A DNA stretch of 64,000 bases from Castellaniella sp. S9. Lineage in GTDB: Bacteria; Pseudomonadota; Gammaproteobacteria; Burkholderiales; Burkholderiaceae_B. The position numbers were made by a program, and so were the translations under genes. Position 1 is the first letter of the stretch. Each line of letters opens with the position of its first letter. Positions 49,513 through 57,431 of the stretch are shown piece after piece. Under the pieces are notes generated by a model. That model saw only the letters and a program-made list of their open reading frames with translations, was not told the DNA's origin and searched no databases. The stretch covers positions 434,512 through 498,511 of the forward strand of contig NZ_JAPFGD010000002.1 of NCBI RefSeq assembly GCF_027257175.1, in the 5' to 3' direction.

Positions 49513-50289
49513 ATGAGCATGAACGAGGATACCGTGGTCGCCATCGTGCCGGCCGCGGGCCAGGGGGCCCGCGCGGCGACGGCCGGCGGCCTGCCCAAGC
49601 AATACCGGCGCCTGGCCGGCGAGCCGATGCTGCGCCGCACGGTGCGCGCCTTGCTGGCCGAGCCGCGCGTGGCGCAGGTTCGCGTGGCGGTGGCACCCGG
49701 GGATGCCTGGGCCGGCGAGGCCCTTGCGGGCCTGCCGCGCACGGTCTGGCGGCCCTGCGGCGGGCCCACGCGCGCCGACACCGTGCGCGCGGCCCTGCGC
49801 GATGCCGCGCTGCCGCCCGCCGCATGGGTCATGGTCCATGACGCGGCGCGCCCGGGCCTGCCGCGCGAGGCCTTGGCGCGCCTGATCGATGCCTGCCTGC
49901 GTCATGGGCGCGGCGGCCTGCTGGCCCTGCCGGTGGCCGACACCGTGAAATGCGCCCGCGAGGCGGACCCGCGCGGCGCGCCCCCGTCGGTGGGCCGCAC
50001 GCTGGCGCGCGCAGGCCTGTGGCTGGCACAGACGCCGCAGATGTTCCGTGCGGGTGTGCTGCTGGATGCCTTGGACGCGAATGCCGGGGATGCGCGCGTG
50101 ACCGACGAGGCCTCGGCCGTGGAACTGGCCGGCAACGCCGCTGCGCCGCTGCTGGTGCGGGGCGCGCGCGCCAATGACAAACTGACCTGGCCCGAGGACT
50201 TCGAATGGTTCGAGCGGCTCATGGGTGACGGGCCGGCGCCGGATGCGGGCGCGGGCCGGCTGGCTGATCGGGAGGACGACGGGCCGTGA
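49513..50289 (+). CDS. ispD: 2-C-methyl-D-erythritol 4-phosphate cytidylyltransferase
   Basis: IspD couples CTP and 2-C-methyl-D-erythritol 4-phosphate, the third step of the MEP isoprenoid pathway. The nucleotide-binding signature [19 protein letters not shown] and the MVHDAARPG motif are present, followed by PVADTVKCA and ETPQ-like [12 protein letters not shown]. The C-terminal VTDEASAVE is typical. The protein has 258 residues, with a short, low-complexity tail of about 20 residues. It overlaps ispF by four bases (GTGA); the two act in the same pathway and are adjacent in many bacteria. Confidence 0.95.
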   Translation: MSMNEDTVVAIVPAAGQGARAATAGGLPKQYRRLAGEPMLRRTVRALLAEPRVAQVRVAVAPGDAWAGEALAGLPRTVWRPCGGPTRADTVRAALRDAALPPAAWVMVHDAARPGLPREALARLIDACLRHGRGGLLALPVADTVKCAREADPRGAPPSVGRTLARAGLWLAQTPQMFRAGVLLDALDANAGDARVTDEASAVELAGNAAAPLLVRGARANDKLTWPEDFEWFERLMGDGPAPDAGAGRLADREDDGP

Positions 50290-50777
50290 CGAAACAGATT
50301 CCTTTCAGGGTGGGCCAGGGCTATGACGTGCATGCCCTGGCCGAGGGCCTGCCGCTGATCATCGGCGGCGTGCGCATTCCCCACGATCATGGGCTGGTGG
50401 GCCATTCGGACGCGGACGTGCTGCTGCACGCCGTCACCGACGCGGTCCTGGGGGCCGCGGGGCTGGGCGACATCGGCCGGCATTTCTCGGACCGCGATCC
50501 GCGCTGGGCCGGCGCCGACAGCCGGATGTTCCTGCGCGAGGCGGCGCGCATGGCGCGCGCGGCGGGCTGGCAGGTGGTCAACGTGGATGCCACCGTGCAT
50601 GCGCAGGCGCCGCGCATCGGACCGCATGCCGCCGCCATGGCCGCGCACATCGCCGAGGACCTGGACCTGGACGTCGGCCAGGTGAACGTCAAGGCCAAGA
50701 CCAACGAGGGGCTGGGCTATCTGGGCCGCCGCGAGGGGATCGCGGCCAGCGTGGTGGCGCTGCTGGCGCGGCCCTGA
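50286..50777 (+). CDS. ispF: 2-C-methyl-D-erythritol 2,4-cyclodiphosphate synthase
   Basis: IspF forms the cyclodiphosphate intermediate of the MEP pathway, releasing CMP. The 163 residues contain the metal-binding motifs GYDVHAL (Asp and His) and [19 protein letters not shown], and the family ending [19 protein letters not shown]. It acts as a homotrimer. The start is GTG, overlapping the ispD stop by four bases. IspE would be encoded elsewhere. It ends 43 bases from the convergent ahpC gene. Confidence 0.97.
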   Translation: MTKQIPFRVGQGYDVHALAEGLPLIIGGVRIPHDHGLVGHSDADVLLHAVTDAVLGAAGLGDIGRHFSDRDPRWAGADSRMFLREAARMARAAGWQVVNVDATVHAQAPRIGPHAAAMAAHIAEDLDLDVGQVNVKAKTNEGLGYLGRREGIAASVVALLARP

Positions 50778-50820
50778 GGCGCTGCCACGCCGCCGCATCG
50801 GCGCGTGACGGGCGGGGAGG

Positions 50821-51369
50821 CTACAGCGTGGCGCCGCCGATGGCGCGATTGCAGGCGCACAGGCCGTCGGTCTGCAGCGCATCGAGGATGCGCAAGGTTT
50901 CCTCGGGATTGCGGCCGACGTTGAAATTATTGACCGAGACGTGCTGGATGATGTTGTCCGGGTTGACGATGAAGGTCGCGCGCAGGGCCACGCCCTCGGA
51001 TTTCTCGCGGATGCCCAACTGGTCGATGAGCGAACCCGTCGTGTCGCCGAACTGGTAGTGATTGAGCTTGTTGAGGTCGGGGTGTTCGCGCCGCCAGGCG
51101 AGCTTGACGTGCTCGTTGTCGGTCGAGCCGCCCATGAGGATGGCGTCGTGTTCCTCGAAGGCGTCCGCGAGCTGGTTGAAGCCCGAGATCTCGGTCGGGC
51201 AGACCAGGGTGAAGTCCTTGGGATAGAAATAGATGACTTTCCACTTGCCGGGAAAGGAACTTTCAGTGATGTCCTCGAAGGCCGAAACGCCGTTTTCCTC
51301 GGGATGATTGAAGCCTGGCTTCACGCCGTTCACCCGGAACGCGTCCAGTTTGTCGCCTATGGTTTTCAT
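50821..51369 (-). CDS. ahpC: Alkyl hydroperoxide reductase / 2-Cys peroxiredoxin
   Basis: A 182-residue peroxiredoxin that reduces hydrogen peroxide and organic hydroperoxides. The peroxidatic cysteine is Cys57 in KDFTLVCPTE; the C-terminal CACNRAIGG carries the probable resolving cysteine (Cys171 or Cys173). The length and ending resemble the AhpC paired with AhpD in actinobacteria and Bordetella relatives, rather than the AhpF-linked enzyme. No ahpD or ahpF is next to it in the window. AGGAG precedes the ATG at 51369. It lies 49 bases downstream of risS on the same strand. Confidence 0.92.
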   Translation of the reverse strand: MKTIGDKLDAFRVNGVKPGFNHPEENGVSAFEDITESSFPGKWKVIYFYPKDFTLVCPTEISGFNQLADAFEEHDAILMGGSTDNEHVKLAWRREHPDLNKLNHYQFGDTTGSLIDQLGIREKSEGVALRATFIVNPDNIIQHVSVNNFNVGRNPEETLRILDALQTDGLCACNRAIGGATL

Positions 51370-51418
51370 CGGGGCTCCTGTGTGTTGAGTCGCGGCTGCC
51401 GGAGTCCGCCATGTCATT

Positions 51419-52804
51419 CTACGCCAAGCCCTTGTCGCCCGGCCGCGCCCGCATCTTGGGGATTTCGATACGTGCCAGCAAGCCGCCTGGCGGGCGCGAG
51501 ATCAGTTCGAATTTACCGTCGACCTGGCCCAGCAGGCGCTCGACGATGGCCAGGCCCAGTCCCGCGCCGCTGACGCCGGTGCGCGCGGATTCGCCGCGTG
51601 CGAAGGGCCGCAGCAGGCGCTGGATTTCGAGTTGCGGGATCCCCGTGCCCTGGTCCTGCACGTCGATGCGCAGCATGTTGCCCGACTGGTAGGCGTGCAG
51701 GCTGATGCGGGCGCGATCGTCGCTGGGGCTGCGTCCGTAGCGGCGCGCATTCTCGATCAGGTTCGAGACGATGCGCTTGAGGTCGTTGGCGCTGATGCGG
51801 GCCTGCATGTTGGGCTCGATGCGCGCCGAGAGCTCGCCGCCCAGCGATTCGGTGTGGCTGCGCTCGCGCTCGAACAGGTCGCGCAGGACGCGCGAGACAT
51901 CGATGCCCGCCTCGGGCACCGCGCCGGCCGGACGCGCGTACTCCATCAACTGGCCGATGCTGTGGTTGATCTGGGCCAGGTCCTCGTCGATGGCCTGGCG
52001 GGTTTCGTCGCTGACCTCGCTCAATTCGATCTCCAGGCGCATGCGCGCCAGGGGGGTGCGCAGGTCGTGCGAGATCCCGGCCAGCATGATCTCGCGGTCG
52101 GCCTCGTTCTGGCGCAAGTCGCGCGCCATGCGGTTGAAGGCGATGTTCATGTCGCGGATCTCGATCGGACCCTTTTCCGGCAGGGTCGAGGGCGTTTCGC
52201 CGCGCGCGAGCTGCCGGGCCACCTTGGCCAGCTGGGCCAGCGGCTGGTTCACGAAACGCACGCTGATGGCCGCGCCCACCAGGGCCAGCAGCAGGGTCGC
52301 GGCGACCCAGCCCAGCCATTCGCGCCCGGTGGTCAGGCGCAGCTGCTCGCGGTCGAACACCAGCCAGTACTGGTCTTCGTCGATGTGGAAGCTGACCCAG
52401 ATGCCCGGCACATTGTTGACCGACCACATCATGGCGGTCTGGCTGCCCAGGCGGTTGCGGATTTCCTTGCCGACGTGCTCCCAGTAGCCGGTATGCGGCA
52501 GGGGCTCGAGCACGTCCGTGTGCTCGCGCGGCTGCACCCGCAGGCTTTCCTTGGTGGCGAGGTCCAGCAGCAGGGCGGGGCGGACCTGGGGCGGGGCGTA
52601 GATCAGCGCCGAGCGGGTGATGCTCACGGTGGTGGCGACGCGTTGCGCCATCTGTGCGGCGCGCGGCCCTTCCTCGAGGTTGAAGACCACCTGCAGCCAA
52701 GCGCCCAGGCTGACCAGCATCAGGGTGGCGAGCAGCAGGAACGAGCGGCTGAAAAGCCCCAGGCGAAGCCGGGGCAGTTTCGAAGGTTTGGTCTTGAAGG
52801 GCAT
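51419..52804 (-). CDS. risS: Sensor histidine kinase (EnvZ/RisS-like)
   Basis: A 461-residue inner-membrane sensor kinase with two transmembrane helices (about residues 18-40 and 164-183) bounding a periplasmic domain of about 120 residues. A HAMP domain follows (about 184-236), then the H-box AGISHDLRTPLARMRLE with His246, and the HATPase domain with N-box LIENARRYG and G-boxes DQGTGIP and GAGLGLAIVERLL. It pairs with the OmpR-type regulator 85 bases upstream. The pair resembles RisAS of Bordetella, which controls outer-membrane and virulence functions. Unlike in B. pertussis, where risS is reported frameshifted, this frame is intact. No strong ribosome-binding site is seen. Confidence 0.9.
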   Translation of the reverse strand: MPFKTKPSKLPRLRLGLFSRSFLLLATLMLVSLGAWLQVVFNLEEGPRAAQMAQRVATTVSITRSALIYAPPQVRPALLLDLATKESLRVQPREHTDVLEPLPHTGYWEHVGKEIRNRLGSQTAMMWSVNNVPGIWVSFHIDEDQYWLVFDREQLRLTTGREWLGWVAATLLLALVGAAISVRFVNQPLAQLAKVARQLARGETPSTLPEKGPIEIRDMNIAFNRMARDLRQNEADREIMLAGISHDLRTPLARMRLEIELSEVSDETRQAIDEDLAQINHSIGQLMEYARPAGAVPEAGIDVSRVLRDLFERERSHTESLGGELSARIEPNMQARISANDLKRIVSNLIENARRYGRSPSDDRARISLHAYQSGNMLRIDVQDQGTGIPQLEIQRLLRPFARGESARTGVSGAGLGLAIVERLLGQVDGKFELISRPPGGLLARIEIPKMRARPGDKGLA

Positions 52805-52889
52805 GTCGGGTGCGTGTGGCCTCGGCGCGCGTCACAGCCGGCCGGCGCGGCCTCCTGGCATGCCGCGGCACCCCGGCGACCGGGGCCCC

Positions 52890-53624
52890 TTATTGGCCGC
52901 CGTCGGGCACGAAGACGTAGCCTAGGCCCCAGACGGTCTGGATGAAGACGGGCTTGGACGGATTGGGTTCGATCAGTTTGCGCAGCCGCGAGATCTGGAC
53001 GTCCAGGCTGCGGTCGAAGGCCTCGTATTCCCGGCCGCGGGCCAATTCCATGAGCTTGTCGCGCGACAGGGGCACCTTGGGGTGGCGGGCGAAGACCTTG
53101 AGGACGGAGAACTCGCCGGTCGTGATGGGCACGACCTCGTGGTTGCGGGTCAGGGTGCGCGTGGACAGGTTCAGGACGTAGGGTCCGAACTCGACCGACT
53201 CGTTTTCCTGGCTGGGGGCGCCCGGGTGTTCCTCGGTGCCCCGGCGGCGCAGGATCGCGTTGACGCGGGCCAGCAGTTCGCGCGGGTTGAAGGGCTTTGA
53301 CAGGTAGTCGTCCGCGCCCATCTCGAGGCCGACGATGCGGTCGATTTCCTCGGCCTTGGCGGTCAGCATGATGATGGGCGTGTTGTCGTGGTTGCCGCGC
53401 AGGCGTCGACAGATGGACAGGCCGTCCTCGCCCGGCAGCATGAGATCCAGGACCAGCAGGTCGAAGTGTTCTCGCTGCCATAGTTTGGCCATTTCCTTGG
53501 CGTCTTCGGCCACGTAGACGTTGAAGCCCTGCTCGGTCAGGTAGCGCCGCAGCAGATCGCGCAGGCGGGGATCGTCGTCGACGAGCAGGATCTTGCGGGT
53601 AAGGGTCTGATTTTGCGTGTTCAT
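52890..53624 (-). CDS. risA: OmpR-family response regulator (RisA-like)
   Basis: A 244-residue transcription regulator. The receiver domain has the acidic pocket ILLVDDDPR (Asp16-18), the phosphorylation site Asp60 in LLVLDLMLPG and the conserved lysine in YLSKPFNP. The C-terminal winged-helix domain ends ISRLRKLIEPNPSKPVF and WGLGYVFVPDG, typical of OmpR. I chose ATG 53624 because MNTQNQTLTRK begins the family-like N-terminus. Its kinase partner lies 85 bases downstream. A direct repeat TTTAC-N2-TTTAC at 53676-53687 upstream may be a binding site. It could regulate the porins in this window, but that is inference. Confidence 0.93.
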   Translation of the reverse strand: MNTQNQTLTRKILLVDDDPRLRDLLRRYLTEQGFNVYVAEDAKEMAKLWQREHFDLLVLDLMLPGEDGLSICRRLRGNHDNTPIIMLTAKAEEIDRIVGLEMGADDYLSKPFNPRELLARVNAILRRRGTEEHPGAPSQENESVEFGPYVLNLSTRTLTRNHEVVPITTGEFSVLKVFARHPKVPLSRDKLMELARGREYEAFDRSLDVQISRLRKLIEPNPSKPVFIQTVWGLGYVFVPDGGQ

Positions 53625-53675
53625 GGCGAAAATGTAACAGGCTCGGGAAGGCCGCACCAGCGCTTATCACAACAA

Positions 53676-53687
53676 TTTACATTTTAC
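53676..53687. promoter_or_regulatory. Tandem TTTAC repeat upstream of risA
   Basis: Two TTTAC copies separated by two bases lie 52 bases upstream of the risA ATG in an AT-rich stretch. OmpR-family proteins bind tandem direct repeats, so autoregulation is conceivable. On the - strand TAAAAT at 53682-53687 would also serve as a -10 element. Confidence 0.35.
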
Positions 53688-53800
53688 GCGTTTGGTCGAA
53701 TTTATTCCCGGTTGATGGAAAGCGGGCCACGGTGCCGGCGCGGTGCCGTCACGCGGCGGACCCACTCATTTAAAATGGCTCAACGGAAAACTGGGACGAC

Positions 53801-55036
53801 ATGAGCGATTTTCACATCCTGGCGTTTGAAACATCAAGCAATTTGTGCGGGGTGGCCCTGTTGTCGCGCGTCGGCGGACATCTGCGGCTGCGCAGCGGCC
53901 GGCACGAAGGGCGCGGCGAGCACACTGAACGCATCCTGCCGCTGGCCGAGGCGCTGCTGGCGGAATCCGGGCTGCGGCGCGAGGATCTGTCGGCGATCGC
54001 GTTCGGCCAGGGGCCGGGCGGTTTCACCGGCTTGCGGGTCGCCTGCGGCGTGGCCCAGGGCCTGGCCGTCGCCCTGGGCCTGCCGGTGATCCCGGTGGAC
54101 TCGATGCGGGCGGTTGCGGTGCAGGGCGCAGCCGGCGGCGAGGGCATGCACGTGGTGCTGCAGGATGCGCGCATGCAAGAGGTCTACGCGGCCGCCTACC
54201 GCCAGGATGGCGAGAACGGCTGGCGCACCTTGCAGGCGCCGGCCCTGCTGGGGCTGGCCGACGTGGCCGCCTGGGCCCGGCACGAATCCCCGGCGTGGGG
54301 CGCGGGCGGCCGCCAGGCGCATGGCGACGCGCTGGCCGTGTTTCCGGGGCTGGGCGCGGAACTGCGCAAGCTCGGCTTCCAGGCCGATGCCGCAACGGGG
54401 GGCGAGGCCGGGTGCGCGCGCGCGCAGGCCGCCACGATCGCGCGCCTGGCGGCGCTCGACTGGGAGGCCGGGCGCACCGTGCCGCCCGAGGCCGCCGCGC
54501 CGGCCTACGTCCGCGACAAGGTGGCCTATACGACGCGCGAACGCGCGGGCGGCCTGGGCGGCAATCCGCAGGCCGATGCCGGCGCCTGGACGCTGCATCG
54601 CATGGCCGAGAGCGACCTCGACGAGGTTGCGGCGATCGAGCGCCGGGTCCAGTCTTTCCCCTGGACCCGGCGCAATTTCGCCGATGGCCTGGCGGCCGGC
54701 TACCAGGGGTGGGTGCTGCGGCGGATGGGTGGGATGCGGGGCTTCGCCCTGGTGATGGATACGCCGGACATGGCTCATCTGCTGGTGATCGGCGTGCGGC
54801 CGGAGGATCAGCGCATGGGCGCCGGCACGCGCCTGTTGCAGGCCTGCCTGGACCACTGCCGTGCGGCGGGGCTCGGCGCGCTCAGCCTCGAGGTCCGGCC
54901 CAGCAATGCGCCGGCCATCGCCTTCTATCGCAAGGCGGGCTTTCGTCACGTCGGTACCCGCAAGGCATACTATCCGGCCCCGCACGGGGTCCGCGAGGAC
55001 GGCTGGATCATGACGCTCGATCTGGAGGCGGCATGA
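53801..55036 (+). CDS. tsaB: Fused TsaB (t6A synthesis) and RimI (S18 N-acetyltransferase)
   Basis: A 411-residue fusion. Residues 1-245 are TsaB, the scaffold that with TsaD and TsaE makes threonylcarbamoyladenosine on tRNAs; signatures are LAFETSSNLCGVAL, GPGGFTGLRVACGVAQGLA and the C-terminal AYVRDKVAY. A linker of about 16 residues follows, then RimI (about 262-411), a GNAT acetyltransferase of ribosomal protein S18, with VRPEDQRMGAGTRLL (acetyl-CoA loop) and NAPAIAFYRKAGF. In most relatives these are adjacent separate genes. No stop codon or frameshift interrupts the junction. The UDG gene overlaps its end by four bases (ATGA). Confidence 0.92.
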   Translation: MSDFHILAFETSSNLCGVALLSRVGGHLRLRSGRHEGRGEHTERILPLAEALLAESGLRREDLSAIAFGQGPGGFTGLRVACGVAQGLAVALGLPVIPVDSMRAVAVQGAAGGEGMHVVLQDARMQEVYAAAYRQDGENGWRTLQAPALLGLADVAAWARHESPAWGAGGRQAHGDALAVFPGLGAELRKLGFQADAATGGEAGCARAQAATIARLAALDWEAGRTVPPEAAAPAYVRDKVAYTTRERAGGLGGNPQADAGAWTLHRMAESDLDEVAAIERRVQSFPWTRRNFADGLAAGYQGWVLRRMGGMRGFALVMDTPDMAHLLVIGVRPEDQRMGAGTRLLQACLDHCRAAGLGALSLEVRPSNAPAIAFYRKAGFRHVGTRKAYYPAPHGVREDGWIMTLDLEAA

Positions 55037-55911
55037 GGACCCGGATCGGGCCCGCGCAGGCCGCCTGGCTGGCTGAAATCGGGGTCGACGCGCATTGGCT
55101 CGGCCTGCTGACCGAGCCGCCGGCGCCTGTCGCGCGGGCAGCGAGCCCGCCGACAACGCAGCCGTGCGCATCCCCCGCGGCCGGCCCCGATGTCCCGCAG
55201 CTCCCGGCTGCGCCGGAGGCCGCCACCCCGCCGCTCGCCCCTCCGGCGGCGGATGCGGCTGACGGGCGCAGCGCGCCGGCCGCCGCGCCCGAGGAGGCCG
55301 ATCGCAGCCGCGCATCGACCGCCGAACTGCCGGACCTGGAGGCCCTCGAGCGCGACATCCTGGCCTGCGAAACCTGCGGGCTGCATGCCGGGCGGACGCG
55401 GGCCGTGCCGGGCGCGGGGCGCACCGAGGCGCCGGAATACCTGATCGTGGGCGAGATGCCCGGCGCCGCGGACGATGCCGTGGGCACGCCCTTCGAAGGC
55501 CAGGCGGGCAGCCTGCTGCGGGCGATGCTGGCCTGCGCGCGCCTGCCGCGGGCGGATTCGGTCTACCTGACCAATGTGCTGAAATGCCGGCCGCCGGGCG
55601 GGCGCGCCGCGCGGGCCGCCGAGGTCGCGGCCTGCCTGCCGCACTTGCGCCGCCAGATCGAGATCCTGCGGCCCCGCCGCATCCTCGTCCTGGGGCGGGT
55701 CGCCGCCCAGGCCCTGCTGGGGACGCGCGCCACCCTGGACGAGCTGCGTGGACGCGAGCATGCCTATGCGCTGTCCGACGGCACGGCCATCGGCCTGTGG
55801 GTGACCCATCATCCCGCATCCTTGCTGGTGCGGCCCGCCCTCAAGGCGCAGGCCTGGACGGATCTCGTGGCCCTGGCGCGCGCCGTGCGCGGCCCGGCGC
55901 AGCCGGCCTGA
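55033..55911 (+). CDS. Uracil-DNA glycosylase, family 4/5 type with iron-sulfur cluster
   Basis: A 292-residue protein of the UDG family 4 / SPO1-polymerase-related group, which removes uracil from DNA. The catalytic domain starts near residue 100: Cys112 and Cys115 (ACETCGL) with later cysteines in LKCRPPGG and VAACLPHL should bind [4Fe-4S]. The active-site segment is VGEMPGAADDAVGTPFEGQAG, and HHPASLLV is near the C-terminus. Residues 28-97 are a Pro/Ala-rich, low-complexity region after a short conserved N-terminal helix. It overlaps the tsaB-rimI stop by four bases. This tsaB-rimI-udg order recurs in betaproteobacteria. Confidence 0.88.
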   Translation: MRTRIGPAQAAWLAEIGVDAHWLGLLTEPPAPVARAASPPTTQPCASPAAGPDVPQLPAAPEAATPPLAPPAADAADGRSAPAAAPEEADRSRASTAELPDLEALERDILACETCGLHAGRTRAVPGAGRTEAPEYLIVGEMPGAADDAVGTPFEGQAGSLLRAMLACARLPRADSVYLTNVLKCRPPGGRAARAAEVAACLPHLRRQIEILRPRRILVLGRVAAQALLGTRATLDELRGREHAYALSDGTAIGLWVTHHPASLLVRPALKAQAWTDLVALARAVRGPAQPA

Positions 55912-55932
55912 CGGGGTTGGGGCGAACAGACG

Positions 55933-57237
55933 CTAGTGCAGGGCGGTGCCGTGGCCGGGCTGGCCGATGAGCTTGGTCAGGCCGGGGTTCGTGCGGTGGT
56001 TCAGCACGTTCCAGCGCATGATGGCCAGCATCAGACCCGCCACCAGCAGGCCGAAGATCATGATCACCACGTTGATGGGCAGTCCGACCCAGAGCATCAG
56101 GCTGTAGATGGCGAGCATCAGCAGGATGTTGAGCTGTTCATTGAAGTTCTGGACCGCGATCGAATGGCCGGCCGACAGCAGGACGTGGCCGCGGTGTTGC
56201 AGCAGGGCGTTCATGGGCACGACGAAGAACCCCGACAGGGCGCCGATCAGCAGCAGCAGGCTGTAGACCGCCCAGGTCGCCTGCACGGCCGGCATCAACA
56301 GGACCACCAGACCCATGGCGACCCCCACGGGCAGCACCGACAGGGCCTTGCGCAGCGGGACGCGGCCGGCGAATATCGAGCCCGCCACGGTGCCCAGCGC
56401 CGCCACGCCCATCAGGATCGAGGCCTGGTCCAGCCGGTAGCCCAGGTGCTGTGCGCCCCATTCGATGACGATGAACTGCAGGGTGGCTCCGGCGCCCCAG
56501 AACAGCGTGGTGACGGCCAGCGAAATCTGGCCGAGCTTGTCGCCCCACAGGATGCGCACGTAGCAGCTGAAGCTGCGGATCAGGCGGATCGGATGGGTTT
56601 GCTGCTTGGGATAGTAGGCGTGGGTGTCCGGGATCAGCAGGTTGCACAGCGCGGCGGCGATATAGACCAGGCCGATCACGAGGATGGCGCCCTGCGCCGC
56701 GGTGCCCGCGACGGCCTGCACCCAGGGGTGGGCCATGATGTGCGCCGAGACCATGGGGCTGATCAGCACGCCGCCCAGCACGGTGCCGACGATGACCGAC
56801 AGGACGGTCAGGCCCTCGATCCAGCTATTGCCCTTGACCAGCAGGTCGGGCGGCAGCATTTCGGTGACGATGCCGTATTTGGCGGGCGAATAGGCCGCGG
56901 CGCCGATGCCCACGATGGTGTAGGACGCAAAGATCAGCATGAGCTGGTGTCCCGGGGCGTCCAGCAGGTGGCTGTAGCCGAACATCAGCGCACAGCCCAG
57001 GGTCTTGAGCGCGTTGGTCGAGAACATCACGCGGCCCTTGGGAAACGAGTCGGCAAATGCCCCCACGAAGGCGGCCAGCACGACGTAGGCCAGCGCGAAC
57101 CACCATTTCATCATGGGCGCCATCCACTCCGGTCCGTCCAGCTGGGCGATCAGAGCGATGGCCGCGATCAGCAGCGCATTGTCCGCGACGGATGACAATG
57201 CCTGTGCGGCCATCACCAGATAGAAGCCTTTGTTCAA
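55933..57237 (-). CDS. lplT: Lysophospholipid transporter
   Basis: A 434-residue MFS-fold inner-membrane protein that flips lysophospholipids (for example lyso-PE) to the cytoplasmic leaflet for re-acylation. Twelve helices are visible. Family segments are AQALSSVADNALLIAAIAL, VGAFADSFPKGRVMFSTN, YSPAKYGIVTEMLPPDLLVKGNSW and EGLTVLSVIVGTVLGG. No acyltransferase (Aas) gene is adjacent, in contrast to E. coli. The start at 57237 is TTG, supported by the conserved MNKGFYLVMAAQ N-terminus; no nearby ATG fits. It is divergent from smc, with palindromic sequences between them. Confidence 0.9.
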   Translation of the reverse strand: MNKGFYLVMAAQALSSVADNALLIAAIALIAQLDGPEWMAPMMKWWFALAYVVLAAFVGAFADSFPKGRVMFSTNALKTLGCALMFGYSHLLDAPGHQLMLIFASYTIVGIGAAAYSPAKYGIVTEMLPPDLLVKGNSWIEGLTVLSVIVGTVLGGVLISPMVSAHIMAHPWVQAVAGTAAQGAILVIGLVYIAAALCNLLIPDTHAYYPKQQTHPIRLIRSFSCYVRILWGDKLGQISLAVTTLFWGAGATLQFIVIEWGAQHLGYRLDQASILMGVAALGTVAGSIFAGRVPLRKALSVLPVGVAMGLVVLLMPAVQATWAVYSLLLLIGALSGFFVVPMNALLQHRGHVLLSAGHSIAVQNFNEQLNILLMLAIYSLMLWVGLPINVVIMIFGLLVAGLMLAIMRWNVLNHRTNPGLTKLIGQPGHGTALH

Positions 57238-57280
57238 TGCCGGATTCCGGTTGTGTGTGGAGGAGCAAATTGAGAATCAG

Positions 57281-57295
57281 TCACAAAAATTGTGA
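57281..57295. promoter_or_regulatory. Palindrome upstream of lplT
   Basis: TCACAA-AAA-TTGTGA is a perfect 6-3-6 inverted repeat 44 bases upstream of the lplT start. It contains the TCACA/TGTGA halves of a CRP-like site but in the reverse order, so it is not a standard CRP site. It is a plausible operator for lplT. Confidence 0.45.
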
Positions 57296-57330
57296 TTTTG
57301 GAACGTGGTGCAGTATAGCCGCTGATGCTT

Positions 57331-57363
57331 GGCCGATCGGAAAAGAATGAATGGCGATCGGCC
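57331..57363. promoter_or_regulatory. Nine-base inverted repeat in the lplT/smc divergent region
   Basis: GGCCGATCG (57331-57339) and CGATCGGCC (57355-57363) are a perfect inverted repeat 15 bases apart. A candidate smc -10 element TATCAT lies downstream at 57396-57401. The repeat could be a regulatory site or a hairpin in the lplT leader. Confidence 0.45.
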
Positions 57364-57431
57364 GATACCGGGTTCGGGGGCGGCTTCCGGTACGCTATCA
57401 TACGTTCACGAATTTCGGATGACCCTGCAAC

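Noticed and set aside
57281-57295. CRP-binding site ahead of lplT
   Set aside because: The half sites are inverted relative to the CRP consensus (TGTGA-N6-TCACA), so it is kept only as an unassigned palindrome.
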